From Gammaproteobacteria bacterium (GTDB lineage: Bacteria > Pseudomonadota > Gammaproteobacteria > Nitrosococcales > Methylophagaceae): DNA of 64,000 nt. This document shows positions 52,363 through 64,000 of the stretch, piece after piece. The position numbers were made by a program, and so were the translations under genes. The notes under the pieces are model-generated. The model had not been told where the DNA came from, did not search any database, and saw only the letters and a program-made list of their open reading frames with translations. The stretch spans positions 1 to 64,000 of the forward strand of contig JAOUJZ010000004.1 of assembly GCA_029882915.1 (NCBI GenBank). The letters are read 5' to 3'. Every line of letters begins with the position of its first letter. Position 1 is the first letter of the stretch.

Positions 52363-52752
52363 TTAAGGTAATTGCACCGGTGTTGGCGCAATCCAGCCTT
52401 CTTTACGGTGTTCAGCCACAACAGTTGTGTACACACCGCCACGAACATTAAAAATACCGGTAACACGCATAAAACGAGGCTCGCATGCCGCCACTAAATC
52501 ATCTAAAATCTGGTTGGTTACTTTTTCGTGAAAAGCACCTTGATCGCGATAAGACCAGATATATAATTTGTAAGCCTTTAATTCGATACACTTTTGATCG
52601 GGTACATAGTCAATTTTGATAGTGGCAAAATCTGGTTGTCCAGTTTTTGGACATAAACAAGTAAATTCAGGCGTTTCGATGTGAATGGTATAATCGCGAT
52701 CAGGCATCGCATTATCAAAGGTTTCCAGCTCTTTGCTTGGTTGTGTAGACAT
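52363..52752 (-). CDS. queF: NADPH-dependent 7-cyano-7-deazaguanine reductase, QueF type I
   Basis: Reduces preQ0 to preQ1 for queuosine in tRNA. About 129 residues, the short unimodular type. The nucleophilic Cys lies in [14 protein letters not shown] and the substrate Glu/His in [14 protein letters not shown]. The ATG at 52752 begins MSTQPSKEL; an in-frame start at 52764 is less likely. No preQ1 riboswitch was recognised in the short upstream gap. Confidence 0.94.
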   Translation of the reverse strand: MSTQPSKELETFDNAMPDRDYTIHIETPEFTCLCPKTGQPDFATIKIDYVPDQKCIELKAYKLYIWSYRDQGAFHEKVTNQILDDLVAACEPRFMRVTGIFNVRGGVYTTVVAEHRKEGWIAPTPVQLP

Positions 52753-52833
52753 AGAAAATCTCAATGTGGTGACGAAAACTATATATTATCCCTTAGTTGC
52801 GAGTTCATGAATAGAACAGAGGTTCCAGAATAA

Positions 52834-55647
<2,814 letters not shown>

Positions 55648-55648
<1 letters not shown>

Positions 55649-56697
55649 TGACAGCACTAACAGAAGCGATTAAAAAAGTCGCAACTGGACCACATTTAAG
55701 TAAAGACTTGAGCCTGAATGAAGCCCGACTGGCAATGTTGGAAATACTGTCTGATAAGGCTGATCCTGTACAGGCAGCAATTTTCTTTATTGCACTGCGA
55801 ATGAAGCGCGAAACCAAAGAGGAAAATCTTGGTATTTTGCAGGCACTACAGACAAATACTGATCAAGTTTCTATCAATGTTGACCAATTATTAACTATTG
55901 CCGATCCCTTTAATGGTTATAACCGCCATTGTCCGATAACTGCATTTTTACCAGCTGTTTTGGCAGCCTGCGGCTTACCTACGGTGTCTCAGGGTGTGAA
56001 GGAAATGGGGCCTAAATTTGGTGTTACCCATTCACAAGTGTTGGCACAAGCGGGGGTGAAAACCGATCTTTCTGTGCAGGTGGCAGCACAACGTTTGACT
56101 GACTCTAATGTAGGATGGACATATATAGATCAAGCTCAGACAACACCCACACTGCATGATTTACAGGATTTGAGAACAAGGATGATCAAGCGCCCGAGTC
56201 TGGCGACACTAGAGAAATTAATCATGCCGATCAAAGCTCGAGGCAAAACCCATTTACAGATTGGGTTTGTCCATAAGGCCTATCCAGAAGTATTAGCATG
56301 GCTGGCACAACAGGCGGGTTTTTCATCCGTATTGATTGTTCGAGGTCTTGAAGGTGGGATAGTACCCACACTACGTGAAACATCCAACTGTTTTCGTTCG
56401 GTTGCCGGTGAGCTGACTCCTTGTGTTTTTGACCCTACTGACTTTGATATTCATCAAGATACACGTGGCACATTACCTGAAACAACGGATGAAGTAACCG
56501 CTCAACATACGGTTGAACTTGGCTTAAAAGCACTGGAAGGACAGTCAGGCCCAGCCTTTGATAGTCTGGTTTATGGCGGGGCAATGGTATTATGGCATTG
56601 TGGATTGCAACCTTCACAACATCAGGCTGCACAACATGTACGTCAAGTAATCCAGTCAGGTAAAGCAAAAGCATGTTTCGAACTGGGGATCGATTAG
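55648..56697 (+). CDS. Anthranilate phosphoribosyltransferase-like protein (TrpD2/YbiB)
   Basis: 349 residues. Resembles TrpD but lacks the GTGGDG PRPP motif (here PFNGYNRHCP), as expected of the YbiB/TrpD2 group, which binds nucleic acid and is linked to the SOS response in E. coli. It starts at 55648 in a TAATG overlap with ligA; the in-frame start at 55627 would lie inside ligA. Not a second tryptophan enzyme. Confidence 0.85.
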
Positions 56698-56706
56698 GAG
56701 TCACTC

Positions 56707-57123
56707 ATGGTATTTCAACAACAGCTGTCATTTGCTACTTCAGGCCGGAGCACAACGAATATTACAGCACAGATCCAACAGATAGTGGCACAGTCTGGTA
56801 TCAACATAGGTACCTGTCATGTGTTTGTTCAACATACCAGCGCATCGTTGATGCTATGTGAAAATGCCGATCCTGATGTCCGACGGGATCTGGAAATCTA
56901 CATGCAATATATTGTTCCAGATGGTGATCCAATGTTTTTACATCAGGATGAAGGTCCCGACGATATGAGTGCCCATATTCGTACGGTGTTAACCAATCCT
57001 GATTTAACCATGCCGGTCAGTGGTGGACAGTGTGATCTAGGGATCTGGCAGGGCATCTATCTTTGGGAGCATCGTACCCATCGCCACCAACGACGAGTCA
57101 TTGTCACCGTGCAGGGCGAATAA
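56707..57123 (+). CDS. yjbQ: YjbQ family protein
   Basis: 138 residues, UPF0047 family; E. coli YjbQ has weak thiamine phosphate synthase activity. Signatures: VFVQHTSASLMLCENADPDVRRDLE, FLHQDEGPDDMSAHI and LGIWQGIYLWEHRTHRHQR, with clustered histidines. GGAG lies just before the start, 9 nt after the TrpD2 stop. Confidence 0.92.
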   Translation: MVFQQQLSFATSGRSTTNITAQIQQIVAQSGINIGTCHVFVQHTSASLMLCENADPDVRRDLEIYMQYIVPDGDPMFLHQDEGPDDMSAHIRTVLTNPDLTMPVSGGQCDLGIWQGIYLWEHRTHRHQRRVIVTVQGE

Positions 57124-57219
57124 CTAGTCTAAAAGTAGAATTTACTCACAGCGTATTGTTACTATTGTTGCTAGTAAAGACGCTCCGACATTTTGAACAC
57201 ACCTTTGAGGGATACAATC

Positions 57220-57801
57220 ATGAGTAAAATTTTAGATGAAGTACTTTCTGCAAATGCTGACTATGTAGCCGGATTTGGAAGTAAATGTGATCTGCCGATG
57301 CCTCCTGGCAGGAATTTCGCCATATTAACTTGTATGGATGCACGACTGGACCCTGCTAAATATGCAGGTTTATCAGAAGGTGACGCCCATGTTATCCGTA
57401 ATGCGGGTGGCAGAGCCAGTGATGATGCGATCCGATCATTGGTGATTTCATACAAATTACTCGGCACCAAAGAGTGGTTTGTTATTCACCATACAGATTG
57501 TGGTATGGAAACATTTAATAATGAAATAATGGGTAATCTCTTAGCTAGTAGCTTAAAAAGGTCAAGCGTTGATGCATCAGGTTGGCATGATAGCGGCGAT
57601 GGTGAAGGAACCACTGACGGTAAATTTATTCAATGGTTGACCATTAATGATCAGGCTCAAAGTGTGACGGAAGACGTGAAACGTATTCGTAATAGTCCGA
57701 TGGTACCAGCTGAAATTCCAATTTATGGTTATATTTATGATTGTAAATCAGGAAAACTGGTTGAAGTTCCAGCAGCTACAGAAGCCGGTAAAGCGAGTTA
57801 A
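57220..57801 (+). CDS. Beta-class carbonic anhydrase
   Basis: About 193 residues, cytoplasmic. Zinc ligands and the Asp-Arg dyad are in [10 protein letters not shown], and the His-x2-Cys of HHTDCGM completes the site. The ATG at 57220 has TTTGAGGGA upstream, so I prefer it to 57193. Similar to the short Rv1284-like clade. With the SulP transporter downstream it could trap inorganic carbon as bicarbonate. Confidence 0.9.
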   Translation: MSKILDEVLSANADYVAGFGSKCDLPMPPGRNFAILTCMDARLDPAKYAGLSEGDAHVIRNAGGRASDDAIRSLVISYKLLGTKEWFVIHHTDCGMETFNNEIMGNLLASSLKRSSVDASGWHDSGDGEGTTDGKFIQWLTINDQAQSVTEDVKRIRNSPMVPAEIPIYGYIYDCKSGKLVEVPAATEAGKAS

Positions 57802-57815
57802 AAACTTGAAAATGT

Positions 57816-57856
57816 AACCGGTGGGAAAAGCAGTCTGTTCGCTTTTGCCACCGGTT
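57816..57856 (+). repeat. Long hairpin after the carbonic anhydrase gene
   Basis: AACCGGTGG (57816-57824) pairs with CCACCGGTT (57848-57856), and AAAAGC with GCTTTT inside after one mismatch. The stem totals 15 bp with a 9-nt loop. It is followed by AATACTTC, not a U-run, so it is an imperfect terminator, an mRNA-end stabiliser or a repeat element. Confidence 0.7.
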
Positions 57857-58125
57857 AATACTTCTCTGATACTGAAATCTGTCACTTTTCATCGACAAAG
57901 CTACATAAAATCACCAATTTAGAGCCTATAACCCCCCGGTTTTACTGTATAATTTCGCTCTTAAATTATTAGGTCTGATGTCATTTTTAAGCCACGTTTA
58001 ATTTGTATCACCATAGATGTTGGCACTTCGATGATTTTTTCCGATCTTCATGAGCCACGTACGACCATAAATTTGCAGACATTATTTAATGTCAGCACCT
58101 CATTTGTAACAAGGAAAAAATAAAC
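57857..58125 (+). promoter_or_regulatory. Promoter and long leader of the SulP gene
   Basis: A TATAAT lies at 57948-57953, with no good -35. If used, the leader is about 165 nt. It contains an inverted repeat GACATT-ATTT-AATGTC (58078-58093) and two copies of AGCCACGT (58-nt region 57992 and 58053 approximately). No known riboswitch was recognised. A strong AAGGAA-type ribosome site lies about 12 nt before the start. Confidence 0.45.
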
Positions 58126-59616
58126 ATGCTGCTATCAGCAAAAAACGATTGGCTGGCTAATATTCGCGGCGACATTCTTGCCGGGATTGTCGTTGCTCTG
58201 GCATTGGTGCCTGAAGCTATTGCATTCTCCATTATTGCCGGTGTTGACCCAAAGGTTGGTTTATACGCGTCTTTTGCCATTGCGGTCATTATTGCCATTA
58301 CCGGTGGTCGAGCCGGGATGATTTCTGCTGCTACTGCAGCAACAGCATTGTTAATGGTGACTCTGGTTAAAGACTATGGTCTGCAATATTTGCTGGTAGC
58401 AACCATACTCGCTGGTGTGCTGCAAATATTGGCCGGTTACCTCAATTTACATAAGTTTATGAGCTTCGTGTCCAAGTCGGTGATGACAGGCTTTTTGAAT
58501 GCACTGGCAATATTAATTTTTATGGCACAACTGCCAGAATTAATTAATGTCACCTGGCATGTGTATGCTCTGACCACAATGGGTCTTGGAATTATTTATC
58601 TTTTTCCTTATGTGCCTAAAATCGGCCAGTTATTACCATCGCCTTTGGTCAATATTATTGTGCTGACTTTAATCGTGTATTACATGGGTATTGATGTTCG
58701 TACTATTGGTGACATGGGTGAATTGCCTGATACCTTGCCAGTGTTTTTATGGCCTGATGTGCCTCTTAATTTTGAAACACTGAGCATTATTTTTCCGTAT
58801 TCAATCTCAATTGCTATTGTTGGTTTGCTTGAATCATTGATGACAGCAAATGTAATTGATGAGTTGACAGATACCGAGAGTGATAAAAAACGTGAGTGTA
58901 AGGGGCAGGGGATTGCCAATATAGGATCAGGTTTAATTGGTGGTATGGCAGGTTGTGCCATGATTGGACAATCAATCATCAATGTGAAATCAGGCGGTCG
59001 TGGCCGTTTATCAACGATGACAGCAGGTGTTCTATTATTGATTCTAGTTGTATTTTTAAGTGATATTTTATCAATTGTCCCTATGGCTGCTTTGGTTGCT
59101 GTGATGATTATGGTGTCTATTGGTACCTTTAACTGGACATCAATTAAAGAGCTTAAAACTAATCCAAAAAGTGCATCCAGTGTAATGATTGCCACGGTTA
59201 TTGTGGTGGTATGGACACATAATCTGGCATTTGGTGTGTTCACCGGTATATTAATTGGTGCCTTATTTATGGCACAGCGTTTAAGTCAGTTTATGTATGT
59301 TGAGTCATACTATGATGAGGATGGCGATACCCGTTCTTATAATGTGGTTGGACAGATTTTCTTTAATTCTTCCGACAAATTTATTAGCTTTTTTGATTTC
59401 AAAGAGGCGGTAGAGAAAGTAGTCATCGATGTTCATCGTGCACACTTTTGGGATATTACTGCAGTAGCTGCGCTGGATAAGGTGGTCATCAAGTTACGTC
59501 GTGAAGGGGCTGATGTCATCATCATTGGCTTGAATGAGGCCAGTGAAACCTTATTAGATAAGTTTGCTGTGCATGACAAACCAGAACAAATTGAAAAAAT
59601 CATGGGGGGACATTAA
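58126..59616 (+). CDS. SulP-family anion transporter with STAS domain
   Basis: 496 residues, ten or more membrane helices, then a C-terminal STAS domain (about 395-490). N-terminal [27 protein letters not shown] is the SulP signature. Neighbourhood with a carbonic anhydrase suggests bicarbonate as substrate, as for cyanobacterial BicA; sulfate or dicarboxylates are alternatives. The following universal stress protein is 2 nt away. Confidence 0.88.
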   Translation: MLLSAKNDWLANIRGDILAGIVVALALVPEAIAFSIIAGVDPKVGLYASFAIAVIIAITGGRAGMISAATAATALLMVTLVKDYGLQYLLVATILAGVLQILAGYLNLHKFMSFVSKSVMTGFLNALAILIFMAQLPELINVTWHVYALTTMGLGIIYLFPYVPKIGQLLPSPLVNIIVLTLIVYYMGIDVRTIGDMGELPDTLPVFLWPDVPLNFETLSIIFPYSISIAIVGLLESLMTANVIDELTDTESDKKRECKGQGIANIGSGLIGGMAGCAMIGQSIINVKSGGRGRLSTMTAGVLLLILVVFLSDILSIVPMAALVAVMIMVSIGTFNWTSIKELKTNPKSASSVMIATVIVVVWTHNLAFGVFTGILIGALFMAQRLSQFMYVESYYDEDGDTRSYNVVGQIFFNSSDKFISFFDFKEAVEKVVIDVHRAHFWDITAVAALDKVVIKLRREGADVIIIGLNEASETLLDKFAVHDKPEQIEKIMGGH

Positions 59617-59618
59617 TA

Positions 59619-60488
59619 ATGACTGTTTCACAACAAGGTGTAATTCTGGCCGGTATAGACGGTTCGGATCTTGGAGATGCTGTTGTTGAACATGCAATCT
59701 GGATTTCACAAAACACTCAGTTGCCCGTGACATTTTTGCACACCATTGAACATTCACATCATAGCGAACATCCTCATCACGAAGGCAATCTAACGCCTAA
59801 TATTAAAGAACATCTGCTAGATGAACTATCAGAAGAAGATCATCAAAAAAGCAAACAATTGATAGCTGAAGGAAAGGTGATTCTCGAACAGGCTAAACTA
59901 AAGGCAGAGCAGGCGGGGTTAAAAAATAGTATTGCTAAACAACGTCATGGGACATTGCCGGAAGCTTTGGTGGATCTGGAAAATGAAGTCTTGATGGTGG
60001 TTTTAGGAGCAAAAGGCGAGGATCATAATGGCGATAATAAAGGCCTTGGTTCGCAGTTGGAAGAATCAATCCGGGCGATACATAAACCTGTATTTATTAT
60101 TAAACAGGCTTTTTCTGAACCTAAAAAATTAATGCTGGCCTACAATGGCAGCCCAACATCCAGAAAAGCGTTGGATATGATTAAACAAGGTACTTTTTGT
60201 AATCAGTCGCTTGAAATACACGTGGTCAGTGTTCAAAAAAATCTTGATGATGCTCAGGCCTTGATTACTGACGTTAGCGATGTGTTGGCCGGTAGTAATA
60301 TCAAGGTCACAGCTAAGGCAATTGCTGGTGAAGCCATTAATGAACTGACCCAGTATCAGCAACAAAATGACATTGATGTCACTGCAATGGGGGCATTTAG
60401 TCATGGCCAACTTCACGGTTTCTTTTTTGGCAGTTTCACAACCAGAATGTTGCTGGAAAGCACAACCAACTTTTTGTTGATTCGATAA
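59619..60488 (+). CDS. Tandem universal stress protein (UspA family)
   Basis: 289 residues, two Usp domains (about 1-150 and 160-289). ATP-binding GAKG... and GAFSHGQ...GSFTTR loops are visible. A histidine-rich loop (EHSHHSEHPHHEG) interrupts the first domain near residues 45-57 and could bind metal. Co-transcribed with the SulP gene by its 2-nt spacing, so it may adjust that transporter. Confidence 0.88.
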   Translation: MTVSQQGVILAGIDGSDLGDAVVEHAIWISQNTQLPVTFLHTIEHSHHSEHPHHEGNLTPNIKEHLLDELSEEDHQKSKQLIAEGKVILEQAKLKAEQAGLKNSIAKQRHGTLPEALVDLENEVLMVVLGAKGEDHNGDNKGLGSQLEESIRAIHKPVFIIKQAFSEPKKLMLAYNGSPTSRKALDMIKQGTFCNQSLEIHVVSVQKNLDDAQALITDVSDVLAGSNIKVTAKAIAGEAINELTQYQQQNDIDVTAMGAFSHGQLHGFFFGSFTTRMLLESTTNFLLIR

Positions 60489-60513
60489 TTATTCCATGTG
60501 GTAGGTAATTCAT

Positions 60514-61041
60514 ATGACTGAGGATTTTGAACACGATGTGACTGAAGGCGATTTTCTTGAAGAAAAAAGCAAATCTCAGGTCAAGCGTGAGTTACAGGAA
60601 TTAAAAGATTTGGGTAAGGCATTGATTGACTTATCGGTTAAAGACCTAGATAAACTCAATCTTTCTGAACGGTTATATGAACTGATAATTGAAGCACACT
60701 CCATGACTCATATTGCCTTAAAAAGGCAGGTGGGTTTTATTGGTAGTGTGATGGTTCACGAGGACCATCAGGCTATTCAGCAACAGTTGAATAAACTTCG
60801 TCAGGCACATAATGGTCAAGTGAGAGCATTCCATCAGTTAGAGCAATGGCGTGATGACTTGTTGGCTGGAGATAGTCAGGTTATGACGGTACTACGCAAT
60901 CAATTTGAAGAGTTTGATATTCAACATGTCAGGCAATTGGTTCGAAATGCCAATAAAGAAGCTACGCAAAATAAACCGCATAAATCAGCACGCTTGTTGT
61001 TTAAATATTTACAACAATGTCAGTTGGAACAGGATAAGTAA
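60514..61041 (+). CDS. darP: Ribosome biogenesis factor DarP (YjgA)
   Basis: Late 50S assembly factor. 175 residues, almost all helical. The family pattern KSQVKRELQELKDLGKAL near the N-terminus and RLLFKYLQQ at the C-terminus is clear. It starts 25 nt after the Usp gene and is convergent with the next kinase gene (4 nt between stops). Confidence 0.93.
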   Translation: MTEDFEHDVTEGDFLEEKSKSQVKRELQELKDLGKALIDLSVKDLDKLNLSERLYELIIEAHSMTHIALKRQVGFIGSVMVHEDHQAIQQQLNKLRQAHNGQVRAFHQLEQWRDDLLAGDSQVMTVLRNQFEEFDIQHVRQLVRNANKEATQNKPHKSARLLFKYLQQCQLEQDK

Positions 61042-61045
61042 GTTG

Positions 61046-62398
61046 CTAGTGCTTGGGTAGCTCAATAATAATATTGGCTCCACCAAGGCGACTTTTTTCC
61101 AGTCTAATTTCACCTCGATAGGCAGACACAATATCACTGACAATCGCTAATCCTAGGCCATGACCATCAACTTGTGTATCAACACGTTTACCACGTTTGA
61201 TAATGTCATCTTGAGCATGTTCCGGAATTCCATTGCCATCATCTTCAATATGGATTTCCACAGTGTTAGTATGCGGTTGTACAAATATATGAACTTTATT
61301 TTTGCAATATTTATACGCATTTTCCAGTAGGTTACCCAATAGCTCGTACAGATCACCTTCATCAGCATGAATATAGACGTCGTGTCCAATTTCAAATTGG
61401 TGTTTTATTTGTTTTGATTGGTAAACCTTGTCAAGTGACAGCAGTAATTTATGGATAATTTCTCCTAGGGAGACTGGGGCCAGCAAGCTACTTTGACCTT
61501 CGGTCGATGCACGCTGTAGCTGGTAATTAACCAATGCATCAATACGATCCAACTGTTCATGTCCAGTTCGTCGTAATTCAATAATATCTGAACTGCTCTC
61601 AAGCTCACCGCGAAATACGGCTAAGGGGGTTTTCAGACTATGGGCGAGATCTGCCAGTGAATTTTTATAACGTTCACGACGTGATTGTTCATGATCGAGC
61701 AAGGTATTGATATTTTGGGTGAGTTGATTAAGTTCTTTAGGGTAATCTTTCGATAGTCGTTTGCGGTCACCACTTTCAATAGCATGTAGATCGATGGCTG
61801 CATCGTGTAGAGGACGTAAACTCCATCTTAAGATAAAGGCTTGGACGATTAATAAGATTAGTCCTGTACCACCGAGCCAGGTCCATAAGCTACGTTGAAA
61901 GCCAATCTTTTGTTGTTCTATGGCATTCAGATCTTCAGAAATATTCAGGGTGTATCCAAATTGTTGGCCTTGCGAGTTTTCCCACACGATGCCATAAGCC
62001 AGGTTAAGTAATTTGATGCCAGTATTGAGTGTAATAGTAGAGAAGTACTCCTTTGAAGGGCTAGGATGATCAGGTAAGGCAATAAATAGTCCTAATGTTG
62101 ACTTAGATTGCCACACAATATCTCGCCCACTGGTGATTTGTGCGTATAAGCCTGAATTTGGAGTGGAGAATTCAGGTTCAGCCAGTTCTTCTGGCATGAT
62201 AACAGCCCCATCTTCACTGAACTCGGCGACTGACAGTATCGTGTAAACGTAGTTTTTTAATCGTTTTTGATGAGCAGTATCTGCACTGCTCTGAAAGGCA
62301 TTATTCAAGCTGAATGCTGAAACCCCTAAAAAGGCGGTCAACACTAGGCTAACGGCAAGGAGTAGACGGTTGCTAAGAGAGAGTTGCTTAATGATCAC
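61046..62398 (-). CDS. PhoQ-like sensor histidine kinase beside the XoxG-like cytochrome
   Basis: 450 residues: TM1 (about 10-32), periplasmic domain (to about 168), TM2 (about 170-190), HAMP, HisKA with H253 in DLAHSLKTPLAV, and HATPase with LLGNLLENAYKYC, EDDGNGI and GHGLGLAIV. The H and N boxes closely match PhoQ. It overlaps its response regulator by 11 nt. The signal is unknown; by context it could be redox, methanol or lanthanide supply. Confidence 0.92.
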   Translation of the reverse strand: MIIKQLSLSNRLLLAVSLVLTAFLGVSAFSLNNAFQSSADTAHQKRLKNYVYTILSVAEFSEDGAVIMPEELAEPEFSTPNSGLYAQITSGRDIVWQSKSTLGLFIALPDHPSPSKEYFSTITLNTGIKLLNLAYGIVWENSQGQQFGYTLNISEDLNAIEQQKIGFQRSLWTWLGGTGLILLIVQAFILRWSLRPLHDAAIDLHAIESGDRKRLSKDYPKELNQLTQNINTLLDHEQSRRERYKNSLADLAHSLKTPLAVFRGELESSSDIIELRRTGHEQLDRIDALVNYQLQRASTEGQSSLLAPVSLGEIIHKLLLSLDKVYQSKQIKHQFEIGHDVYIHADEGDLYELLGNLLENAYKYCKNKVHIFVQPHTNTVEIHIEDDGNGIPEHAQDDIIKRGKRVDTQVDGHGLGLAIVSDIVSAYRGEIRLEKSRLGGANIIIELPKH

Positions 62399-63068
62399 GT
62401 GCTAATGCTAACCGATATCCACGACCACGTAAGGTTTCAATGGGATTAAGCGTTTTATCAGGATCGAGTTTGGTGCGTAATCGTTTGATGAATACTTCAA
62501 TAACATTGCTATCACGGTCATGATCCTGCTCGTAGATATGTTCAGTCAATTCTGTTTTTGACAACACTTCACCTGCGTGTAGCATTAAATAGTGAAGTAG
62601 ACGATATTCATAAGCTGTTAGATCAATAATTACCGCATTGTTGGTAACTTCCTGGTTTGTAGGATTAAGCGCTATTGGGCCACAGGTTAAGGTTGAGTTT
62701 GCCCAGCCAGAAGCACGCCTAGCGAGGGCATTGATACGGGCAGATAGTTCTTCAAAATGAAAAGGTTTAACCAGATAATCATCAGCACCTGATTCCAGTC
62801 CTTCTACTTTGTCTTGCCATCGACCTCTTGCAGTCAGAATGAGAACCGGAAAATCTTTTCCTGCTTTGCGTAGTTGTTGGATGACTTCGATACCAGATAG
62901 TTTTGGTAGACCCAGATCAATAATGGCGACATCATAGGGTTGCTCTAATCCAAGATATAGGCCTTCTTCACCATCAGCGACAGCATCAACGGTTAAGTTT
63001 TGTTTTTTGAGTTGCTGGGTGATTTGTTCACGTAAATGAATTTCATCTTCAATGAGTAAAATTCGCAT
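62388..63068 (-). CDS. PhoP-like response regulator beside the XoxG-like cytochrome
   Basis: 226 residues. Receiver with acidic E7-D8-E9, phospho-acceptor D51 in AIIDLGLP and the KPFHFEEL lysine; winged-helix output with LSKTELTEHIYEQDHD, NVIEVFIKRLRTK and RGRGYR. Similar along its whole length to the regulator at 23092-23760. It starts about 150 nt after the PepSY gene, a gap that could hold its own promoter. Confidence 0.94.
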   Translation of the reverse strand: MRILLIEDEIHLREQITQQLKKQNLTVDAVADGEEGLYLGLEQPYDVAIIDLGLPKLSGIEVIQQLRKAGKDFPVLILTARGRWQDKVEGLESGADDYLVKPFHFEELSARINALARRASGWANSTLTCGPIALNPTNQEVTNNAVIIDLTAYEYRLLHYLMLHAGEVLSKTELTEHIYEQDHDRDSNVIEVFIKRLRTKLDPDKTLNPIETLRGRGYRLALARDH

Positions 63069-63217
63069 GAATACTACCTTGTCGGACTAAAGTAAAGGTG
63101 ATTGAGGGTTATGGATGTAGTCTTGCAGGCATCCTATTGCCCTGTCAAGTATTTGCAAATTGATTGTTAAACAAGGTGATACGTGATGTCAATATAGCTT
63201 GTTAGGGCATTGAATAA

Positions 63218-63520
63218 TCAGTGTTGACGGGCGTGATGTCCAGACTGTGGATCAAGGCGGTAAATTTTTATTTTTCCGTCCTGATGCAGCACTTTGACTC
63301 GAAATAGAATTTTGCCTAGATAGAGTTCTTCATCGACAGATAACACTTTACCATTTGATTCTACCTGAATTAATTCAGCAGCTGTTTCTTTGGTAAGTGG
63401 TAGCTGAATTTCATTAGTACCATCACCTGGTTCAATGTCATCCGGCAAATGTTTCGAAGATACAGAGAGTGATATTGCTAACAATGAAAGTAGGGCAATA
63501 AGCTTGCGGATCAACATCAA
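63218..63520 (-). CDS. PepSY-domain periplasmic protein (second copy)
   Basis: 100 residues, signal peptide (about 1-22), then a PepSY domain: PLTKETAAELIQ, LYLGKILFRVKVLHQDG and YRLDPQSG. Same size and position (between a cytochrome c and a response regulator) as the protein at 23800-24099, although the two are well diverged. It probably acts on an envelope partner; that role is inferred. Confidence 0.82.
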   Translation of the reverse strand: MMLIRKLIALLSLLAISLSVSSKHLPDDIEPGDGTNEIQLPLTKETAAELIQVESNGKVLSVDEELYLGKILFRVKVLHQDGKIKIYRLDPQSGHHARQH

Positions 63521-63578
63521 TGAAAGTACCTTTGAATTAACAATTTGTTGTTTTAAATATTATCAGACTTAAGAATGT

Positions 63579-63616
63579 AATATCCCCTGCACATATTATG
63601 ATGCACAAGGGATATT
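63579..63616 (-). terminator. Hairpin after the cytochrome c gene
   Basis: AATATCCC (63579-63586) pairs with GGGATATT (63609-63616), with a partly paired loop. It lies just after the cytochrome stop. No U-run follows on the minus strand, so termination is partial at best and read-through to PepSY is possible. Confidence 0.55.
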
Positions 63617-63627
63617 AAACAATCGGC

Positions 63628-64000
63628 TTATTTTGCTTTTTTAGGCTTGACGACACCAATGGCACCATCAGCTCGTGCTTTTAAATACGCATACATTTGA
63701 TCCATGCCTTTAATGACTTCAGGGTTAGATTTCCATGCTGGCATACTACCAATAGACCCCGTCTTACCCTCAGTAACTGTGGTGATGTATTCGTCTTTAC
63801 TGATCACATTTAAACTGTCAGCCAGATTAGGTCCAACCATACCTTGACCGTAAGTGCCATGACAACGAGCGCACCAGTTACGATACAGCTTGAAACCTTT
63901 GTAACTATCAGCATCCAGTTCGTTACCATTTGTGACAGTATATGGCTTGTCATCAGCATATGATGGCAAAGTTACAAAACCAAATGCTAAGGTAGCAGCA
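63628..64000 (-). CDS. XoxG-like cytochrome c, 5' end outside the window
   Basis: About 124 codons visible. The frame stays open to the right edge and reads through the end of a signal peptide (LAFGFVTLPSYADD), so the start is beyond 64000. One heme site: CARCH, with an axial Met in GSMPAWKSN. The tail YAYLKARADGAIGVVKPKK is typical of XoxG, the electron acceptor of lanthanide-dependent methanol dehydrogenase. An xoxF gene would be expected to the right but is not visible, so a generic class I cytochrome remains possible. Confidence 0.78.
   Translation of the reverse strand, partial: AATLAFGFVTLPSYADDKPYTVTNGNELDADSYKGFKLYRNWCARCHGTYGQGMVGPNLADSLNVISKDEYITTVTEGKTGSIGSMPAWKSNPEVIKGMDQMYAYLKARADGAIGVVKPKKAK

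Noticed and set aside
58680..59243. 187-codon minus-strand frame inside the SulP gene
   Set aside because: It mirrors the low-stop codon bias of a membrane protein gene. The SulP domains cover the whole interval.

Overview
The window is a continuous stretch of chromosome from a gammaproteobacterium, moderately AT-rich by eye. The best guess is a marine methylotroph of the Methylophaga type. The basis is gammaproteobacterial gene orders (recA-recX-alaS, crp beside an osmC-like gene, rpe-gph-trpE-trpGDC, zipA-ligA, tsaB-cmoA-cmoB), a monomeric NADP isocitrate dehydrogenase, and an XoxG-like cytochrome c at the right edge. The genus is inference; the class is well supported. No insertion sequence, prophage, integrase or CRISPR array was seen.

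Layout. 1-6.1 kb: alaS (cut by the window edge), recX and recA overlapping on the minus strand, then pncC and divergent mutS. 6.1-9.7 kb: ycgL, a VOC protein, a DUF885 peptidase-like protein and an OsmC protein, divergent from a Crp/Vfr-type regulator. 9.7-15 kb: a six-gene minus-strand operon rpe-gph-trpE-trpG-trpD-trpC. 15.2-19.1 kb: five tightly coupled genes (DUF3530, spermidine-synthase-like, cation/proton antiporter, CBS protein, L,D-transpeptidase). 19.2-21.7 kb: a YgiQ-type radical SAM protein and a small protein. 21.8-25.7 kb: one operon for cytochrome b, an SHP-type cytochrome, a diheme cytochrome, a PepSY protein and a PhoPQ-like two-component system. 25.9-28.2 kb: the tRNA-modification genes tsaB-cmoA-cmoB, ended by a strong terminator.

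28.3-31.6 kb: a small secreted protein, an orphan hybrid histidine kinase and tRNA-Ser(UGA). 31.7-34.3 kb: a BI-1 family protein, a frameshifted moaA, and fdhD. 34.6-39.2 kb: a complete DSF quorum-sensing module, with rpfG (receiver plus HD-GYP) and rpfC (hybrid sensor) converging on rpfF (DSF synthase). This is the most distinctive system in the window. 39.4-44.6 kb: hslR, acs, an aldehyde dehydrogenase and its divergent AraC-type regulator. 44.7-52.8 kb: dksA, a CbbY-like phosphatase, an aminotransferase, a psiE-like gene, icd, a BFD-like protein, cysZ, an FGGY kinase and queF. 52.8-57.1 kb: zipA, ligA, a ybiB-like gene and yjbQ. 57.2-61 kb: a carbonic anhydrase, a SulP transporter, a universal stress protein and darP. 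61-64 kb: a second PhoPQ-like system with a PepSY protein and the XoxG-like cytochrome.

How it fits together. Two operon-like blocks share the order cytochrome c, PepSY, response regulator, sensor kinase, which suggests that periplasmic electron carriers are controlled by dedicated PhoPQ-type systems. The rpf module should join a diffusible fatty-acid signal to c-di-GMP breakdown; the Crp-like regulator elsewhere in the window is a possible but unproven downstream partner. The single-base disruption of moaA is otherwise clean, so it is either very recent or a sequencing error.
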